Positions 34,901 through 43,988 are shown, counted from the stretch's first letter. The stretch: 64,000 nucleotides of DNA from Deltaproteobacteria bacterium (GCA_021779095.1 JAJYBI010000007.1:1-64000), one strand, 5' to 3'. The notes: generated by a model from the letters alone, not told the origin. Translations and numbers: made by a program.

Positions 34901-35157
34901 TACCACCAGGAAAAGGCGATGAGCGACGGGCCCAGATAGGTGAAGAGGTATTCGATGCCGCTGGTTGCAGCGATGCCGACGCTGCCGTAGAAGGTCCACG
35001 ATGTGGCGTAGACGGCGATGGAAAGGGAGTATGCAGTGGGATTGGCGATGATGCTCCGGCCGGTCCGTTTCTGCCGGTAGGCGTAATAGGCGACCGCAAA
35101 CAAAAGCGTGATGTAGAGGAGGGTCACGCCTATGACGAGTCCGGTGGGAAGAGTCAA
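31912..35157 (-). CDS. Transporter-phosphatase fusion: SSS-STAC-GAF-PP2C
   Basis: A 1,081-residue membrane protein. Residues 1-525 are a sodium/solute symporter (SSS) domain with about 13 helices. Residues about 565-630 (FIGEPQAFAAISDYMG, FIEKTLAGSVGAA) resemble the STAC linker of CbrA-type sensor transporters. A GAF domain follows (665-815), then a PP2C SpoIIE domain (850-1080) with intact GGDYYDFF, DVSGHSVGAA, LLFTDGIVEAE and DDVSLVIM. It would couple solute uptake or binding to dephosphorylation of a STAS protein; the STAS and RsbW-type genes follow. The TTG start overlaps the stop of the small membrane gene. Confidence 0.9.
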   Translation of the reverse strand: MTLPTGLVIGVTLLYITLLFAVAYYAYRQKRTGRSIIANPTAYSLSIAVYATSWTFYGSVGIAATSGIEYLFTYLGPSLIAFSWWYLLRKIVRISKENNITSIADFISSRYGKSQWLGALITIISILGIMPYIALQLKAISTTFGIITGQHGPLLEFSAISHYPFIQPGFFAALFLSIFSVIFGARQLVSSERHEGLVAAVVVETVVKLATFLCVGIFVTYVMFGGISDIFTRMLDTNPTILYHLTTFGGPGETSFTKVFTSLFLSTGAIMLLPRQFHIMVIENSDEEHIRDAMWRFPAYLFLINLFVMPIALGGILTTGGTAGADYFVLTLPLSAGHRWLALITFLGGFSASAGMVMVESVAVATMFLNHLFMPVIVKLKPRSWFPVLLINLKRFGIFLVIFLGYFYDQAVGTTYMLVNMGLISFTAAAQFGPALLGGLYWRRGNKPGAITGILLGFLLWFYTLLIPSFVKSGWWHSSLLDKGPFGIAFLKPTELFGLAGLDIWSHALFWSLFCNIGGYLICSIILGQSEKEKEQVKKFVDVFETTDSGDAWETKRLSKPITIVQFTNLMSKFIGEPQAFAAISDYMGNREIDDKGGVSEFELPKLKRFIEKTLAGSVGAAAAGAIVESYLSDLGSKMESVYDIFSTVRSSLAESREALYVRLRASEIMNRSVDLQIIMDDLLALIQQEFKFDLTIIRLTDRHGVLTVQAYRGISGSSIAEKDWQPEIDTYIGEAYLSNRPQFINDTKYITKPRSREIMEAEGIRSFAHIPIASQGEQPLGILSVFSRSIIGLFTEPFLKLLSSLAGQLAQVVKIEAEQEAREMERQQKEAAQLENALVTRDMELATQIQLSLLPERPPTIAGMRIACRCVTAAHVGGDYYDFFSRDENDLEAIIADVSGHSVGAALIMAETRTALRAQPHPAKSSSTILGTLNELLYHDLSRAELFITMFYLKYNAETGVVSYASAGHNPPLLHRKSAGGCSELDAEGLILGVKQNITFEEREVRLETGDMLLLFTDGIVEAENASGELYGTGRLCMALEKLQESDPEQVINTILDEVMRFSGANSFQDDVSLVIMRKV

Positions 35158-35411
35158 CGATGCCTGCCTTCGACCTTCTTCCGGTCAGCCGCACTGCTGG
35201 CCAGCCTGAACAGGTAGATGATGACGATGGAGACGAGCCATCCGATATTGAAATACAGGTACAGCACGGGGATGCCCCCGATCGTCGCCTCCTTGTTGAA
35301 CACATCGATGAACGGGTAGTTCATCATGATGATCCCCAGGACGAAGAAGATGAGCCATGACTCTTTCAAGCGGAGGCGTTCGAGGATGAAGGTCGTGATG
35401 GTCTGCCACAT
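35154..35411 (-). CDS. Small membrane partner of the SSS fusion protein
   Basis: An 85-residue protein with two membrane helices (about 18-35 and 48-70). The segment between them (FNKEATIGGIPVLYLYFNIGW) recalls the small subunits (DUF3311/DUF4212-like) that accompany some SSS transporters. Translationally tied on both sides: its ATG overlaps the upstream stop (TGATG) and its stop overlaps the TTG start of the fusion gene. Family match is tentative. Confidence 0.7.
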   Translation of the reverse strand: MWQTITTFILERLRLKESWLIFFVLGIIMMNYPFIDVFNKEATIGGIPVLYLYFNIGWLVSIVIIYLFRLASSAADRKKVEGRHR

Positions 35412-36973
35412 CAGATAAGCTCCAGGCGGTCGAGTATCTCCCGTATGGCATCCGCCGTCGGACCGGTGGTGTCGAGCGCAATCACCGTGCCTTCCCCCGG
35501 CGAGACCGGGACGAACGTCTTGCGCTGCTCCTGATAGATCTCCCACCGGCCGTCGGACACCTCGCTTTCGTCCGCATATCGGCGGTCCAGGCGTTCCCGG
35601 GCGACCGGCTCCGGCACCGTCGTCTGCAGGATGACGAACTGGGCCCGGCAACTTTCGGCCAGCCGCCGGCAGGCGGCGCGTTGCGTCGCGTCGAGGAACG
35701 TCGCGTCGAGGATCACGCTTCGTCCTGCCGCCAATGCCGCCTCGCCGCGGTCGAGGAGCGTGGCATACACCGATGCCGTGATACCGGGTGCGTATATCCC
35801 TTCGTGATACGGGGAGTCGTGACGTTCCCCGGGGGCGATGCCGGAAAGCTCCTTGCGGGTGTCGTCGGAGCTGAACCGCTTTATGCCGAGATCGAAGGCG
35901 AGTTCGCGGGCCAGACTGCTTTTGCCGCTGCCGGTGAGCCCGCAGGTAATGAACAGGGTGGGTGCAAGGCGTCGCGAGAGTACATACCGCCGTGCCAGCC
36001 GGAAATAGCGCCTTGCTCGACCGGCGGCCAGCTCCTTTTCCGTGTCGGGGATGTCGGGATCGTTCAGCCGGAAGCTCTCCACCTTGCCGCGCACCATGGC
36101 GCGGTACACCTTGTAGAATTCCAGGAGGGGGGCGATGCCGTCGTCCTCGGTGACGGCTACATATTCGTCGAGAAACGGCTTCAGGAACCGGTCCGCCCCC
36201 TCGTATTCCAGGTCCATGAGCAGGAAGGCGATGTCTGCCGCAGTATCGGAATAACGGAAGCGGTTGTTGAATTCGATACAGTCGAAAATCCAGATCCGGT
36301 CGGCCAGGCTGATGTTTTCCAGGTGGATGTCGCCGTCGCAGTCGCGGATGCGCCCTTCGCGTACCCGGGACTCGAACAGTGCCGCATGCTCCGCCAGGAA
36401 CCGCGCGGTCCATTCCTGCAGCAGCGCGTAGGTCGTCCGGTCGATGGTTGACGGTATGAACACCGCCGTCTGCAGGAAATTCTCGTTACAGTTCCGGGCG
36501 ATGGCCTCCACGCTGCCGTAACTGCTGATGACGTCGCTCTGTTCCGCCGCCAGGTGAAACTCGGCAATGACGCGGGCGATGACGCGGATATCGTCGTCCG
36601 TGACCTTCCCCTGCCGAAGCAGCCGGTCGAGCATCCGGTCCGACGGCAGCCGTTTCATCTTGACGGCATAGTCGACGACCTTGCCGGTGCCGTGGAACGA
36701 TGCACCGCTCCCCGATGCGCGCACCTCAACGACTCCCAGGTACATGCCGGGGCAGAGCCTGCGGTTGAGGCGTACCTCCTCGGTGCAGTAGAACCGGCGC
36801 CGGTCGAGGGTCGAGAAGTTGAGGAAGCCGAAGTCCACCGCCTTCTTGACCTTGTAGACGTATGCGTCGGTCATGAAGAGAAGGGAGACGTGGGTCTGGA
36901 CCAGATGCACCGAACCGGTCCGTTCCGGATAAGCGGCCGTTTTGAGCAGTGATGCGACTGCCAGACGATCCAT
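35411..36973 (-). CDS. Bifunctional kinase-like protein: APH-type domain plus P-loop kinase
   Basis: A 520-residue cytoplasmic protein. Residues 1-330 resemble an aminoglycoside-phosphotransferase-like kinase fold, with the catalytic loop CDGDIHLENI (about 212-221) and metal-binding IFDCIEFN. Residues 335-520 hold a separate P-loop kinase of the gluconate-kinase/zeta type: Walker A GLTGSGKSSLARELA and SSDDTRKEL. Substrate unknown. Despite the fold it is not evidence for drug resistance. ATG at 36973 behind AGAGGTGACT. It heads the partner-switching operon. Confidence 0.82.
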   Translation of the reverse strand: MDRLAVASLLKTAAYPERTGSVHLVQTHVSLLFMTDAYVYKVKKAVDFGFLNFSTLDRRRFYCTEEVRLNRRLCPGMYLGVVEVRASGSGASFHGTGKVVDYAVKMKRLPSDRMLDRLLRQGKVTDDDIRVIARVIAEFHLAAEQSDVISSYGSVEAIARNCNENFLQTAVFIPSTIDRTTYALLQEWTARFLAEHAALFESRVREGRIRDCDGDIHLENISLADRIWIFDCIEFNNRFRYSDTAADIAFLLMDLEYEGADRFLKPFLDEYVAVTEDDGIAPLLEFYKVYRAMVRGKVESFRLNDPDIPDTEKELAAGRARRYFRLARRYVLSRRLAPTLFITCGLTGSGKSSLARELAFDLGIKRFSSDDTRKELSGIAPGERHDSPYHEGIYAPGITASVYATLLDRGEAALAAGRSVILDATFLDATQRAACRRLAESCRAQFVILQTTVPEPVARERLDRRYADESEVSDGRWEIYQEQRKTFVPVSPGEGTVIALDTTGPTADAIREILDRLELI

Positions 36974-37061
36974 AGTCACCTCTTCATGAGCCGCTGTTAC
37001 GGTTACAAACGTACCATAACGGTGCTGCTCTGCAAGCGGCGGTCCGGCCAATTATAATCAT

Positions 37062-37090
37062 TTGACGGTCCCGGGGAAGTATGGTAACTT
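37062..37090 (+). promoter_or_regulatory. Probable promoter of the TPR-ABC operon
   Basis: TTGACG, 17 bp, TAACTT, about 105 nt ahead of the TPR gene. A hairpin (GCCGGCG with CGCCGGC) lies in the leader near 37155-37173. Confidence 0.4.
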
Positions 37091-37198
37091 TTTACCGGTT
37101 ATGGCTGCTGTCGATCCGGTCCCGTAATGGCCGGATGGCGTATATGCCCCACGCTGCCGGCGATCTCCGCCGGCACATTTATTTTTGAGTGATTGAAC

Positions 37199-38911
37199 AT
37201 GACGCGACGTCCATCCGCCGTTCTTCTTCTCGTTTCCCTGTTGCTCATGACGGGCTGCGCCACGACCGGTCCCGACGTGCCGCAGCCCGCCGTCGTTGCG
37301 CCCTCCCCGGCGCTGATCAATTCCCGGGCGCTGTACATATTTTCCCTTGCGCGTCTCAAAACGCTGGAGGAGAAATACGACGAGGCGCTGATCCTGCTCC
37401 GTGCCGCGCTGGAAGCCGATCCCGGTTCCGCCTATCTCCATAACGCCATTGCCGCGAACTACCTGAAGATGAACCGTCCGCAGGAAGCGCTTGCGGCCTG
37501 CGAGGAGGCGCTCAAGGACGATCCGAACTTCCGGGAGGCCCACGTTCTGGCGGGAACCATCCTGGCTTCCCAGAAGCACGACAGGGAGGCGCTCGACCAT
37601 TTCAGGAAGGCGATCGAACTCGACCCTTCCAAGGAAGACGCCTACCTGATGTTCACCCTGTCGGCGGTGAAACTGTACGAGTACGAGGACGCGGTCAAGA
37701 CCCTGAAGCAGCTGATCAAGAACAGGCCCGACTCCGCGCTCGGTTACTATTACCTGGGCAAGACGTACGAACAGATGAAGCTGAACAAGGAAGCGATCGG
37801 CTATTTCAAGAAGGCGGTGGAGCTGAAGCCGGATTTCGACCAGGGGTATATCGACTTGGGGGTTGCACAGGAGAGCCAGGGGCTGTACGACGATGCCATC
37901 AAGACGTTTCGCGGTCTGCTGGACAACGGTCAGTTCAACCCCAGCCTCGCCCAGCACCTCGTGCGACTCTACATCCAGCAGCAGCGCCTCGACGATGCGC
38001 TGGATCTCCTGAAGGAGTTGCAGGATCAGGGGTACGGCGGCGTCGAGAGCCGACGGAAGATCGGTCTGCTCTACCTGGAACTCGGCAGGTACGACGAAGC
38101 GATCCGGGAGTTCACCGACCTCCTCAAGGGTATTCCGGACGATGCGCAGGTGCTGTACTACCTCGGTTCCACCTACGAAGAGATGGAGAACCCGGACAAG
38201 GCCATCGAGTACTACGAAAAGATCCCCGATTCGGCGCCGACCTACGTCGATGCCCGTGGTCACATCGCCTATCTCTACGGTGACAAGGGGGAGATGGACA
38301 AGGGGGTTGCCGTACTGCGCGAGGCGATCGCCGCGCAACCGGACAAGCTTGAGCTGTACTTCTATCTGGCGGGGCTGTACGATTCCAACAATCGCGCCGC
38401 CGAAGGGCTTGCCGTCCTGCGGGGTGTCGAGAGCCGTTTTCCCGACAACCCGGCGCTTTTGTTCCGGATCGGGGTGTTCTGCGACAAGGTGGGCAAACGG
38501 AGCGAATCCATCGCCGTGATGAAGCGGGTGCTCGCCATCACCCCGGACGACCCGCAGGTGCTCAACTTTCTCGGCTATACCTATGCGGAGATGGGGACCA
38601 ATCTGGACGAGGCGCTCAAATACCTGAGGAAGGCGGTAGCGCTCAGGCCCGACGACGGCGCGATTATGGACAGCCTCGGCTGGGTCTACTACAAGCTGAA
38701 ACGGTACGACGATGCGGTGGCGGCGCTGGAGAAATCCCACGCTCTGATCAACGACGACACCACGATCATGGACCATCTGGCCGACGCCCTTGCCGCCCGG
38801 CACGACTATAAGCGTGCGCTCTCCCTGTACCGCCAGATCCTGAAGCTGGAGCCGGACCGAAAGGATATCGCCGAGAAGATCCGGAAGATCAAGGCGGAGA
38901 CCGCCGAATAA
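37199..38911 (+). CDS. TPR-repeat lipoprotein
   Basis: A 570-residue lipoprotein (lipobox LMTGC near residue 18) made almost entirely of tetratricopeptide repeats from about residue 45 on; typical units include AYLHNAIAANYLKMNRPQEAL and LGYYYLGKTYEQMKLNKEAI. TPR proteins act as scaffolds; in this class often for outer-membrane or polysaccharide systems. Its stop overlaps the start of the ABC binding-protein gene (TAATG). ATG at 37199 is used; a TTG two codons before is possible. Confidence 0.88.
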   Translation: MTRRPSAVLLLVSLLLMTGCATTGPDVPQPAVVAPSPALINSRALYIFSLARLKTLEEKYDEALILLRAALEADPGSAYLHNAIAANYLKMNRPQEALAACEEALKDDPNFREAHVLAGTILASQKHDREALDHFRKAIELDPSKEDAYLMFTLSAVKLYEYEDAVKTLKQLIKNRPDSALGYYYLGKTYEQMKLNKEAIGYFKKAVELKPDFDQGYIDLGVAQESQGLYDDAIKTFRGLLDNGQFNPSLAQHLVRLYIQQQRLDDALDLLKELQDQGYGGVESRRKIGLLYLELGRYDEAIREFTDLLKGIPDDAQVLYYLGSTYEEMENPDKAIEYYEKIPDSAPTYVDARGHIAYLYGDKGEMDKGVAVLREAIAAQPDKLELYFYLAGLYDSNNRAAEGLAVLRGVESRFPDNPALLFRIGVFCDKVGKRSESIAVMKRVLAITPDDPQVLNFLGYTYAEMGTNLDEALKYLRKAVALRPDDGAIMDSLGWVYYKLKRYDDAVAALEKSHALINDDTTIMDHLADALAARHDYKRALSLYRQILKLEPDRKDIAEKIRKIKAETAE

Positions 38912-40527
38912 TGCCGGGCCGGTGGTTCGCAGCGCTGCTTTTCTGCTGTATCCTCGCCGGCTGCAACGGCGACAAGCCGCAGGAACGGCGTATCTCCCGC
39001 AGCTCCGGCCCCCCCGCCTACGGCGACGCCATCGTCGTCGGTTCCATCGGCGAACCGTCCACCCTCATCCCGCTTCTTGCCACCGACTCCGCCTCCTTCG
39101 ATATCGCCGGCCTCGTCTACAACGGCCTCGTCCGGTACGACAAGAACCTGAAGCTGGAGGGTGACCTGGCACGTTCCTGGGACGTCTCTCCCGACGGTCT
39201 CACCATCACCTTCCACCTGCGCCGCGGGGTGAAATGGCAGGACGGGGTGGAGTTCACCTCCCGGGACGTGCTGTACACCTACCGGGTCACCATCGACCCC
39301 AAGACCCCCACCGCCTATTCGGGGGACTTCAAGCAGGTGAAGACGGCGGAGGCGCCCGATCCCTACACCTTCCGCGTCACCTACGCCAGGCCGTTCGCCC
39401 CGGCCCTCGCCTCGTGGGGCAACGCCATTCTTCCCGCGCACCTCCTTGAGGGTAAGGACATCACGAAATCCGACCTGTCCCGTCACCCCGTCGGCACCGG
39501 GCCGTACCGGTTCAAGGAGTGGGTCCCGGGGCAGAAGCTCGTCCTGGAGTCCTATCACGACTACTACGAGGGGCGCCCCTATATCGACCGCTACGTCTAC
39601 CGGATCATCCCGGACAGCTCCACCATGTACATGGAGCTGAAGGCCGGCAGCCTGGACAGGATGGGGCTCACCCCGGTGCAGTACGCCCGTCAGACGACAA
39701 GCCGGGAGTTCCTGGACCGGTTCAACAAGTTCCGCTATCCCGCCTCCGGCTACACCTTTCTCGGCTACAACCTGCGCAACCCGCTCTTCAGCGACCGGCG
39801 GGTCCGGCAGGCGTTGACCTCCGCCATCGACAAGAAGGAGATCGTCCAGGGGGTGCTCCTGGGGATGGGGCAGGTGGCCCGCGGGCCGTACAAGCCCGGC
39901 ACCTGGGCCTACGACCCGCATATCCACGACTTCGACTACGACCCGGCGCGGGCGGTCCGGTTGCTGGCCGAGGCGGGGTGGCAGAGGAACGGCGACGGCA
40001 TCATGGAGAAGAACGGCCGGCCGTTTCAGTTCACCATCCTCACCAACCAGGGGAACGACCAGCGGCTGCGGACCGCCCAGATCATCCAGTGGCGGCTGAA
40101 GCAGATCGGCATCGACGTGAAGATCCGGGTGGTGGAGTGGGCCTCGTTCCTGAAGAACTTCGTCGACACCGGCAACTTCGAGGCGCTCGTCCTGGGGTGG
40201 ACCATCTCCCCGGACCCGGATCTGTACGACGTCTGGGATTCCAGCAAGACCGGGCCGAAGGAGCTCAACTTCGTCGGCTTCAAGAACAGCGAGGTGGACC
40301 GGCTCATCGCGGAGGGGAGGACCACCTTCGACCAGGGGAAGCGCCGCCGCTGCTACTGGCGGATCCAGGAGATCCTGGCGAAGGAGCAGCCCTACACCTT
40401 CCTGTATGTGCCCGACGAGCTGCCGGTGGTGAGCGCCCGGTTCCACGGCATCAGGCCGGCGCCGGCGGGGATCGACTACAACTTCATCCGCTGGTACGTG
40501 CCGAAGGAGGGCCAGCTCTACCAATGA
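38911..40527 (+). CDS. Oligopeptide-type ABC importer substrate-binding lipoprotein
   Basis: A 538-residue extracytoplasmic binding protein of the SBP_bac_5 (DppA/OppA) family. Lipobox ILAGC; family blocks include [36 protein letters not shown] and [19 protein letters not shown]. It would deliver peptides, nickel complexes or related ligands to the permeases encoded next. The final codons overlap the start of permease 1 (ATGA). Confidence 0.93.
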   Translation: MPGRWFAALLFCCILAGCNGDKPQERRISRSSGPPAYGDAIVVGSIGEPSTLIPLLATDSASFDIAGLVYNGLVRYDKNLKLEGDLARSWDVSPDGLTITFHLRRGVKWQDGVEFTSRDVLYTYRVTIDPKTPTAYSGDFKQVKTAEAPDPYTFRVTYARPFAPALASWGNAILPAHLLEGKDITKSDLSRHPVGTGPYRFKEWVPGQKLVLESYHDYYEGRPYIDRYVYRIIPDSSTMYMELKAGSLDRMGLTPVQYARQTTSREFLDRFNKFRYPASGYTFLGYNLRNPLFSDRRVRQALTSAIDKKEIVQGVLLGMGQVARGPYKPGTWAYDPHIHDFDYDPARAVRLLAEAGWQRNGDGIMEKNGRPFQFTILTNQGNDQRLRTAQIIQWRLKQIGIDVKIRVVEWASFLKNFVDTGNFEALVLGWTISPDPDLYDVWDSSKTGPKELNFVGFKNSEVDRLIAEGRTTFDQGKRRRCYWRIQEILAKEQPYTFLYVPDELPVVSARFHGIRPAPAGIDYNFIRWYVPKEGQLYQ

Positions 40528-41504
40528 TCACCTACCTCCTGAAACGACTGGTCATGCTCGTGCCGCTCCTCGTGGGGATTTCACTGGTCACCTTCACGGT
40601 GATCCATCTCGCCCCCGGCGAGCCGGTGGAGATGCAGACCTCCCTGAACCCCAAGATCTCCGCCGCGGCGCGCGAGCGGATGCGGGAGTTCTACGGCCTC
40701 GACAAGCCGCTGTACGTGCAGTACCTCTCCTGGCTGAAGCGGATGGCGAAGCTCGACTTCGGCCGCTCTTTCGCCCCGGACGGACGGCCGGTCATCGAGA
40801 AGATCCGGGAGCGGATCCCGGTGACCCTCTCCCTCAATGTCATCTCCCTGGTCCTGGAGATGGGGCTGGCGATCCCCATCGGCGTCCTGGCGGCGGTGAG
40901 GCGCAACAGCCGCCTCGATCGCGCCATCACCGTCTTCGTCTTTCTCGGGTTCGCCGTCCCCACCTTCTGGCTGGCGCTCTTGCTCATGTACCTGTTCGGC
41001 GTGCAGCTCGGCTGGCTGCCGGTCTCCGGCCTTCACTCCCTGGGGAGCGACAGGCTCGGCCTCTTGGCCTGGAGCTGGGACCTGGCGAAGCACCTGCTCC
41101 TGCCGGTCTCCATCGCCACCTTCGGCAGCCTGGCGGGGATGTCCCGCTACATGCGCGCCACCATGCTGGAGGTGCTGAACCAGGACTACATCACCACCGC
41201 CCGCGCCAAGGGGCTGTCCGAACGGGTCGTCATCTGGCGCCACGCCTTCCGCAACGCCCTCCTGCCGCTCATCACCCTCCTCGGGTTCTCCCTGCCGGGG
41301 CTCATCGGCGGCAGTGTCATCTTCGAGACCATCTTCGCCATCCCCGGCATGGGGCAGCTGTTCTACCAGGGGGTGATGGGGCGCGACTACCCGCTCGTCA
41401 TGGGGATACTCGTCATCGGTGCCGGCCTGACCCTGATCGGCAACCTGCTGGCGGACGTGGGGTACGCCCTGGCCGACCCCCGCATCCGCCACGGGCGGGG
41501 CTGA
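40524..41504 (+). CDS. ABC importer permease 1 (DppB type)
   Basis: A 326-residue inner-membrane permease with six helices. N-terminal [21 protein letters not shown], the [10 protein letters not shown] segment, and the EAA coupling loop region [27 protein letters not shown]. It pairs with permease 2, whose gene follows 12 nt later. The start overlaps the binding-protein stop, so translation is coupled. Confidence 0.93.
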   Translation: MITYLLKRLVMLVPLLVGISLVTFTVIHLAPGEPVEMQTSLNPKISAAARERMREFYGLDKPLYVQYLSWLKRMAKLDFGRSFAPDGRPVIEKIRERIPVTLSLNVISLVLEMGLAIPIGVLAAVRRNSRLDRAITVFVFLGFAVPTFWLALLLMYLFGVQLGWLPVSGLHSLGSDRLGLLAWSWDLAKHLLLPVSIATFGSLAGMSRYMRATMLEVLNQDYITTARAKGLSERVVIWRHAFRNALLPLITLLGFSLPGLIGGSVIFETIFAIPGMGQLFYQGVMGRDYPLVMGILVIGAGLTLIGNLLADVGYALADPRIRHGRG

Positions 41505-41516
41505 CGGAGGCTGCCT

Positions 41517-42368
41517 ATGCTGAAGGATTCCTATTTCCACGAGGTCTTCTGGAAACAGTTCCGGCGCAACCGGCTCGCCCTGGCCGCCTGCGGGATCATC
41601 GTCTTTCTGTTTCTGCTGTCGCTCTTTGCGCCGTTCGTCACCCCCTGCAAACCGGACGCCCTCGACCTCTACCATGTGCTGATGCCGCCGTCGGCGGCCC
41701 ACTGGTTCGGCACCGACGAGCTGGGGCGCGACGTCTTCACCCGGGTGGTGTACGGGGCGCGCATCTCCCTCAAGGTCGGCTTCGTGGCGGTGGGGATCTC
41801 CATCGCCGTCGGCACCCTGGTGGGGCTCCTGGCCGGCTATTACGGCGGCGTGGTGGACAGCCTGCTGATGCGGTTCGTGGACATCATGCTCTGCTTTCCC
41901 ACCTTCTTCCTGATCCTGGCGGTGATCACCATCCTGGAGCCGTCCATCTGGAACATCATGGCTGTCATCGGCCTCACCAGCTGGATGGGGGTGGCGCGGC
42001 TCGTGCGGGCCGAGGTGCTCTCCCTCAGGGAGCGGGACTTCGTGCTGGCGGCCCGGGCGCTGGGGGCGTCCGACGCCCGGATCATCTTCCGCCATATCCT
42101 TCCCAACGCCCTGTCGCCGGTGCTGGTGTCGGCCAGCCTGGGGGTGGCGGGGGCGATCCTCACCGAGTCGGCCCTGTCGTTCCTCGGCATCGGGGTACAG
42201 CCACCCACCCCCAGCTGGGGGAACATCCTCACCTCGGGAAAGGACTACATCGAGTTCGCCTGGTGGCTCTCCCTCTATCCGGGGCTGGCGATCCTGGTGA
42301 CCGTGCTGGCCTACAACCTGGTGGGGGAGGGGATCAGGGACGCCCTCGATCCGCGTATCAGGGAATGA
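41517..42368 (+). CDS. ABC importer permease 2 (DppC type)
   Basis: A 283-residue partner permease. Markers: HWFGTDELGRDVFTRVVYGAR, the EAA loop RERDFVLAARALGASDARIIFRHILPNA, and ALSFLGIGVQPPTPSWGNIL. Family length is normal. The operon ends here; the two DppD/DppF-type ATPase genes usually found next are absent from the window, so they must lie elsewhere or be shared with another system. Confidence 0.93.
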   Translation: MLKDSYFHEVFWKQFRRNRLALAACGIIVFLFLLSLFAPFVTPCKPDALDLYHVLMPPSAAHWFGTDELGRDVFTRVVYGARISLKVGFVAVGISIAVGTLVGLLAGYYGGVVDSLLMRFVDIMLCFPTFFLILAVITILEPSIWNIMAVIGLTSWMGVARLVRAEVLSLRERDFVLAARALGASDARIIFRHILPNALSPVLVSASLGVAGAILTESALSFLGIGVQPPTPSWGNILTSGKDYIEFAWWLSLYPGLAILVTVLAYNLVGEGIRDALDPRIRE

Positions 42369-42378
42369 GTTCTAAACC

Positions 42379-42554
42379 TGCCACAGAGACACAGAGAAAA
42401 CCCAAGAGCTTTATTTCACAAGGATAATCAGGATATTCAGGATAAACCCAAAACAGAAAATCATGGTGAAAGCCTTTCGTAAGTTTTTTATCCTGAATAT
42501 CCCTGTTGCTTTGTCTTTTTGATTCTCTCTGTGTCTCCGTGTCTCTGTGGCGGA
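42379..42554. repeat. Nested palindromic element with CCACAGAGACACAGAG ends
   Basis: Outer arms GCCACAGAGACACAGAGA and complement enclose an inner perfect 16-bp inverted repeat (GGATATTCAGGATAAA at 42431-42446 and its complement at 42487-42502). The element has no gene. Related to 13769-13843. It separates the ABC operon from the hgcAB cluster. Confidence 0.85.
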
Positions 42555-42577
42555 TTTTTCATCTAGGAGGTTAGTCT

Positions 42578-43123
42578 GTGGGACAGACTGATACATGCGA
42601 TACACTTGACATCGCCGCCCTCACGGCGCGGGACTTTGCCCTGGGAAGCCTCGACGATGACCTCAAGGTGGACCGGCTCTGCAAGGCGCTTCTGATGCGG
42701 TTCTACGAGGAACTCCTCGCCGGCGGCACCGATCCGGAGGCGGCGACAGCGCTTGCCGGCGGGGCCGACTACTTCCTGCGGGACTTCGTCATCGACCGGC
42801 TGCAGGCCAACCCGTTGGGGGAGGAGCCGGGGCTCGTGCGCCGGTTCGCCGCCACCTGGTACATCGTCTCCACCATGGAGCCGGACGCCGGGGAGCTCGG
42901 CCGCTTCCTGGACGGTGTCGCCGCCTTCTACCGGTTCCTGCACCGGCACGGGCGCGTCTCCGCGCCGTACCTGGCCGCCCTGGAGGCGGAGTGCGCCGAC
43001 CGCGCCTACTACGCCGGGAGGATCGAGGCGTTTTGGGCCATCTCCGGCGACGGCTACACGGCGTGGGAACGGAAGTGCCCGCTCGCCGCGTCAGTGGAGA
43101 AGGGGGGTGCGGCCCATGGCTGA
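42578..43123 (+). CDS. Uncharacterised protein upstream of the DUF815 ATPase
   Basis: A 181-residue, helical, soluble protein starting at GTG behind CTAGGAGGTTAG. No domain recognised. Its last codons overlap the ATPase start by 8 nt, so it is probably a dedicated partner. It lies at the head of the five-gene cluster ending in hgcB. Confidence 0.7.
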   Translation: MGQTDTCDTLDIAALTARDFALGSLDDDLKVDRLCKALLMRFYEELLAGGTDPEAATALAGGADYFLRDFVIDRLQANPLGEEPGLVRRFAATWYIVSTMEPDAGELGRFLDGVAAFYRFLHRHGRVSAPYLAALEAECADRAYYAGRIEAFWAISGDGYTAWERKCPLAASVEKGGAAHG

Positions 43124-43988
43124 GGCGCTGGAGTCGATCGCCGCGCGGCTGGAGCGGCTCCTCGACCGGGCGGAGCGGCTGCTGCCCGGCGTGCCTGCGC
43201 CGCTGACGGAGGATGAGTGCCGCGCGTTTACCGCGTTCCGCTGGGAGGGGACGGGGGGCGGCCGGCTCGTGCCGATCCGTCATCCCCACCACGTGGAGCT
43301 GGACGATCTCGTAGGGATCGACGACGTCAAGGACGAGCTGGTGCGCAACACCCGGCAGTTCGTGGGCGGCCTGTCCGCCAACAACGTGCTTCTGTGGGGG
43401 GAGCGGGGAAACGGCAAGTCGTCCTGCGTGAAGGGGCTTCTGCCGCGGTTCGCCGGCCGGGGCTTAAGGCTCGTGGAGGTGCAGCGGTGGGACCTTCTGG
43501 GGCTGCCGGCCATTGCCGCCATGCTGCGTGAGCTGCCGTACCGGTTCATCCTCTTCTGCGACGACCTCTCCTTCGGCGAGGGGGAGACGGCGTACCGGGG
43601 GCTGAAGACGATCCTGGAGGGGGGGATCGAGGCGCGGCCGGAGAACGTGCTCCTCTACGCCACCTCCAACCGCCGGCACCTCATGCCGGAACCGATGACC
43701 GACAACGTGGGGGGCGGGGAGATCCATCCGGAGGAGGCGGTGTCGGAGAAGCTCTCCCTCTCCGACCGGTTCGGGCTCTCCCTCGGTTTTTTCTCGGTGG
43801 ACCAGGACGAGTACCTGGCCATCGTCACGCACTACGCACAGCGGCTTGACCTGCCGATCGCCCCGGACGACCTGCGCCGGGAGGCGCTCCTCTGGTCCCG
43901 GTACAGCGGCCGGCGCTCCGGCCGGGCGGCGCGGCAGTTCATCGACGACCTGGCGGGACGGCTCGGCCGGTGCGCCGGCACGGAATAA
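43116..43988 (+). CDS. DUF815-type AAA+ ATPase, copy 1
   Basis: A 290-residue ATPase. ELDDLVGIDDVKDELVRNT precedes the Walker A loop GERGNGKSSCVKG; Walker B is RFILFCDDLSF; the sensor region is LLYATSNRRHLMPE; then SDRFGLSLGFF and a C-terminal helical lid with SGRAARQF. Same architecture as the protein at 55179-56075, about 40-50 percent alike by eye. Function unknown. Its position in the hgcAB cluster is notable but may be incidental. Confidence 0.88.
   Translation: MAEALESIAARLERLLDRAERLLPGVPAPLTEDECRAFTAFRWEGTGGGRLVPIRHPHHVELDDLVGIDDVKDELVRNTRQFVGGLSANNVLLWGERGNGKSSCVKGLLPRFAGRGLRLVEVQRWDLLGLPAIAAMLRELPYRFILFCDDLSFGEGETAYRGLKTILEGGIEARPENVLLYATSNRRHLMPEPMTDNVGGGEIHPEEAVSEKLSLSDRFGLSLGFFSVDQDEYLAIVTHYAQRLDLPIAPDDLRREALLWSRYSGRRSGRAARQFIDDLAGRLGRCAGTE

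Noticed and set aside
35411..36973. Antibiotic-resistance aminoglycoside phosphotransferase
   Set aside because: The APH-like fold is widespread, the protein is fused to another kinase and lies in a signalling operon.
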